This document shows, in pieces, positions 4,577 through 5,574 of a stretch of DNA of 5,574 bases. A program made the position numbers and the translations under genes. The DNA comes from Comamonas sp. lk. GTDB lineage: Bacteria > Pseudomonadota > Gammaproteobacteria > Burkholderiales > Burkholderiaceae_C. Numbering within the stretch: position 1 is the stretch's first letter; the number at the start of each line of letters is the position of its first letter. The stretch covers positions 1 through 5,574 of the forward strand of contig CAMDHL010000158.1 in the NCBI GenBank assembly GCA_945898105.1, in the 5' to 3' direction. The notes beneath the pieces were generated by a model. The model was not told the DNA's origin. It saw nothing but the letters and a program-made list of their open reading frames with translations, and searched no databases.

Positions 4577-5574
4577 ATGAGCACGCTGACCCTGTCGACA
4601 ATTCGACAAAATTTGTCCAAGTTCAACTTCAATGACCTGAGCATTCCGGGATTGGTGTTGCTAATTATGGGCATGCTGGTCATTCCGCTGCACCCTATGG
4701 TGCTGGACGTGTTGTTCACCTTCAATATCGCGGCTGCGCTATTGATCATCATGATTGCGATCAAGGTGCGAAAGCCCCTTGAGTTCTCGTCGTTCCCCTC
4801 GGTATTGCTATTTGCCACCATGTTGCGCTTGGCGCTGAACGTGGCCTCGACCCGGGTGATTCTGGTTAACGGCCACGAAGGGCATGATGCGGCCGGCAAG
4901 GTGATAGCTGCATTTGGCGAGTTTGTCATCGGCGGCAATTACGTCGTGGGCTTCATCATTTTTATCATCTTGATGATCGTGAACTTCTTTGTGGTGACCA
5001 AGGGTGCAGGACGTGTCTCTGAGGTCAATGCCCGCTTTACCCTAGACGCCATGCCCGGTAAGCAAATGGCGATCGATGCCGACCTCAACGCCGGCGTGAT
5101 CGATCAAGAAACTGCCCGCGTGCGGCGCGCCGAATTGGGTCAGGAGTCGGACTTCTTCGGCTCCATGGACGGTGCTTCCAAGTTTGTCAGCGGCGACGCT
5201 GTAGCCGCTCTCTTGATCTTGATCATCAATCTGGTGGGCGGCCTGGCCATTGGTATTGGCCAGCACGGTTTGTCCTTAAGCGAGGCGGGGAAAATTTACT
5301 CCCTGCTGACGATTGGCGACGGCCTGGTAGCCCAGATTCCTGCGCTATTGCTGTCTTTGGCAACTGCCATCGTGGTGACGCGTGTGACGACCACGGAGTC
5401 CATGACCGAGCAGGCCTCTAGCCAGCTTGGTAACCCCACGGCTTTGTTTGTTACCTCAATCATCATGGCCGTCTTGGGCATGGTGCCCGGCATGCCACAT
5501 CTGGTGTTCATCTTTTTGTCAGCGCTCAGCGCTGGCATAGGCTGGTATTTGCTGCGCCGCGATGCCGCAACCGA
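4577..5574 (+). CDS. flhA: Flagellar biosynthesis protein FlhA, N-terminal membrane half (cut by window edge)
   Basis: FlhA forms the nonameric core of the flagellar type III export gate in the inner membrane and uses proton motive force to drive export. The 332 visible residues (family about 690-700) cover the membrane domain; the cytoplasmic substrate-docking domain lies beyond the right edge. About eight membrane segments are visible: 22-38, 43-63, 72-90, 118-141, then after the cytoplasmic FHIPEP loop (142-206) at 207-229, 240-268, 289-306 and 308-326. Signatures include RLALNVASTR (84-93) and TLDAMPGKQMAIDADLNAG (155-173). R93, R146, R153, D157, K202, D207 and D248 align, with a constant offset of one, to Salmonella R94, R147, R154, D158, K203, D208 and D249. 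S205 replaces the arginine usual in KFVRGD. The ATG at 4577 gives MSTLTLSTIR, a normal N-terminus, although no good Shine-Dalgarno precedes it. Confidence 0.98.
   Translation, partial: MSTLTLSTIRQNLSKFNFNDLSIPGLVLLIMGMLVIPLHPMVLDVLFTFNIAAALLIIMIAIKVRKPLEFSSFPSVLLFATMLRLALNVASTRVILVNGHEGHDAAGKVIAAFGEFVIGGNYVVGFIIFIILMIVNFFVVTKGAGRVSEVNARFTLDAMPGKQMAIDADLNAGVIDQETARVRRAELGQESDFFGSMDGASKFVSGDAVAALLILIINLVGGLAIGIGQHGLSLSEAGKIYSLLTIGDGLVAQIPALLLSLATAIVVTRVTTTESMTEQASSQLGNPTALFVTSIIMAVLGMVPGMPHLVFIFLSALSAGIGWYLLRRDAAT

Noticed and set aside
4561..4938. Minus-strand open frame of 125 codons opposite flhA
   Set aside because: It lies fully antisense to strongly conserved FlhA membrane sequence and resembles no family.

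Overview
The window is a piece of a bacterial flagellar gene cluster with two divergent transcription units. On the minus strand, reading right to left, lie fliK (hook-length control), fliL (stator-associated membrane protein), fliM (C-ring switch protein) and the first 33 codons of fliN (C-ring). On the plus strand, diverging from fliK across a roughly 200-base spacer, lies the 5' portion of flhA (core of the flagellar type III export gate), which runs off the right edge.

Organism: this is a Gram-negative bacterium of moderately high GC, most likely a Gammaproteobacterium. The fliK-fliL-fliM-fliN order is the usual proteobacterial one, and fliO-P-Q-R-flhB would be expected to the left. A near-consensus sigma-54 (RpoN) promoter stands in front of flhA. 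That fits the RpoN/FleQ-type hierarchy of Gammaproteobacteria with polar flagella better than an FlhDC hierarchy. FliM departs from textbook Pseudomonas, Vibrio and Bordetella FliM in its linker (no RIVRGRMPTLE-like stretch), which suggests a less-studied, perhaps marine, gammaproteobacterial lineage. This placement comes from memory of the families and is low confidence below class level.

Layout: 1-101 is the 5' end of fliN (minus). 120-1112 is fliM (minus). 1146-1844 is fliL (minus). 1895-4369 is fliK (minus). 4370-4576 is the divergent intergenic region, with a sigma-54 promoter at 4486-4501 (plus). 4577-5574 is the 5' part of flhA (plus). The minus-strand genes are separated by only 50, 33 and 18 bases with no terminator between them, so they look like one operon.

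How they work together: FlhA drives export of rod, hook and filament proteins. FliK is itself exported and acts as ruler and switch that stops hook growth. FliM and FliN build the C-ring that binds CheY-P and sets rotation direction. FliL surrounds the stators and supports torque. All the genes belong to one known machine, and I see no undescribed system, mobile element, CRISPR array or RNA gene. The unusual features are inside the proteins: three separate tandem-repeat tracts in a very long, cysteine-free FliK, a periodic histidine repeat in the periplasmic linker of FliL, and a diverged CheY-binding peptide in FliM.
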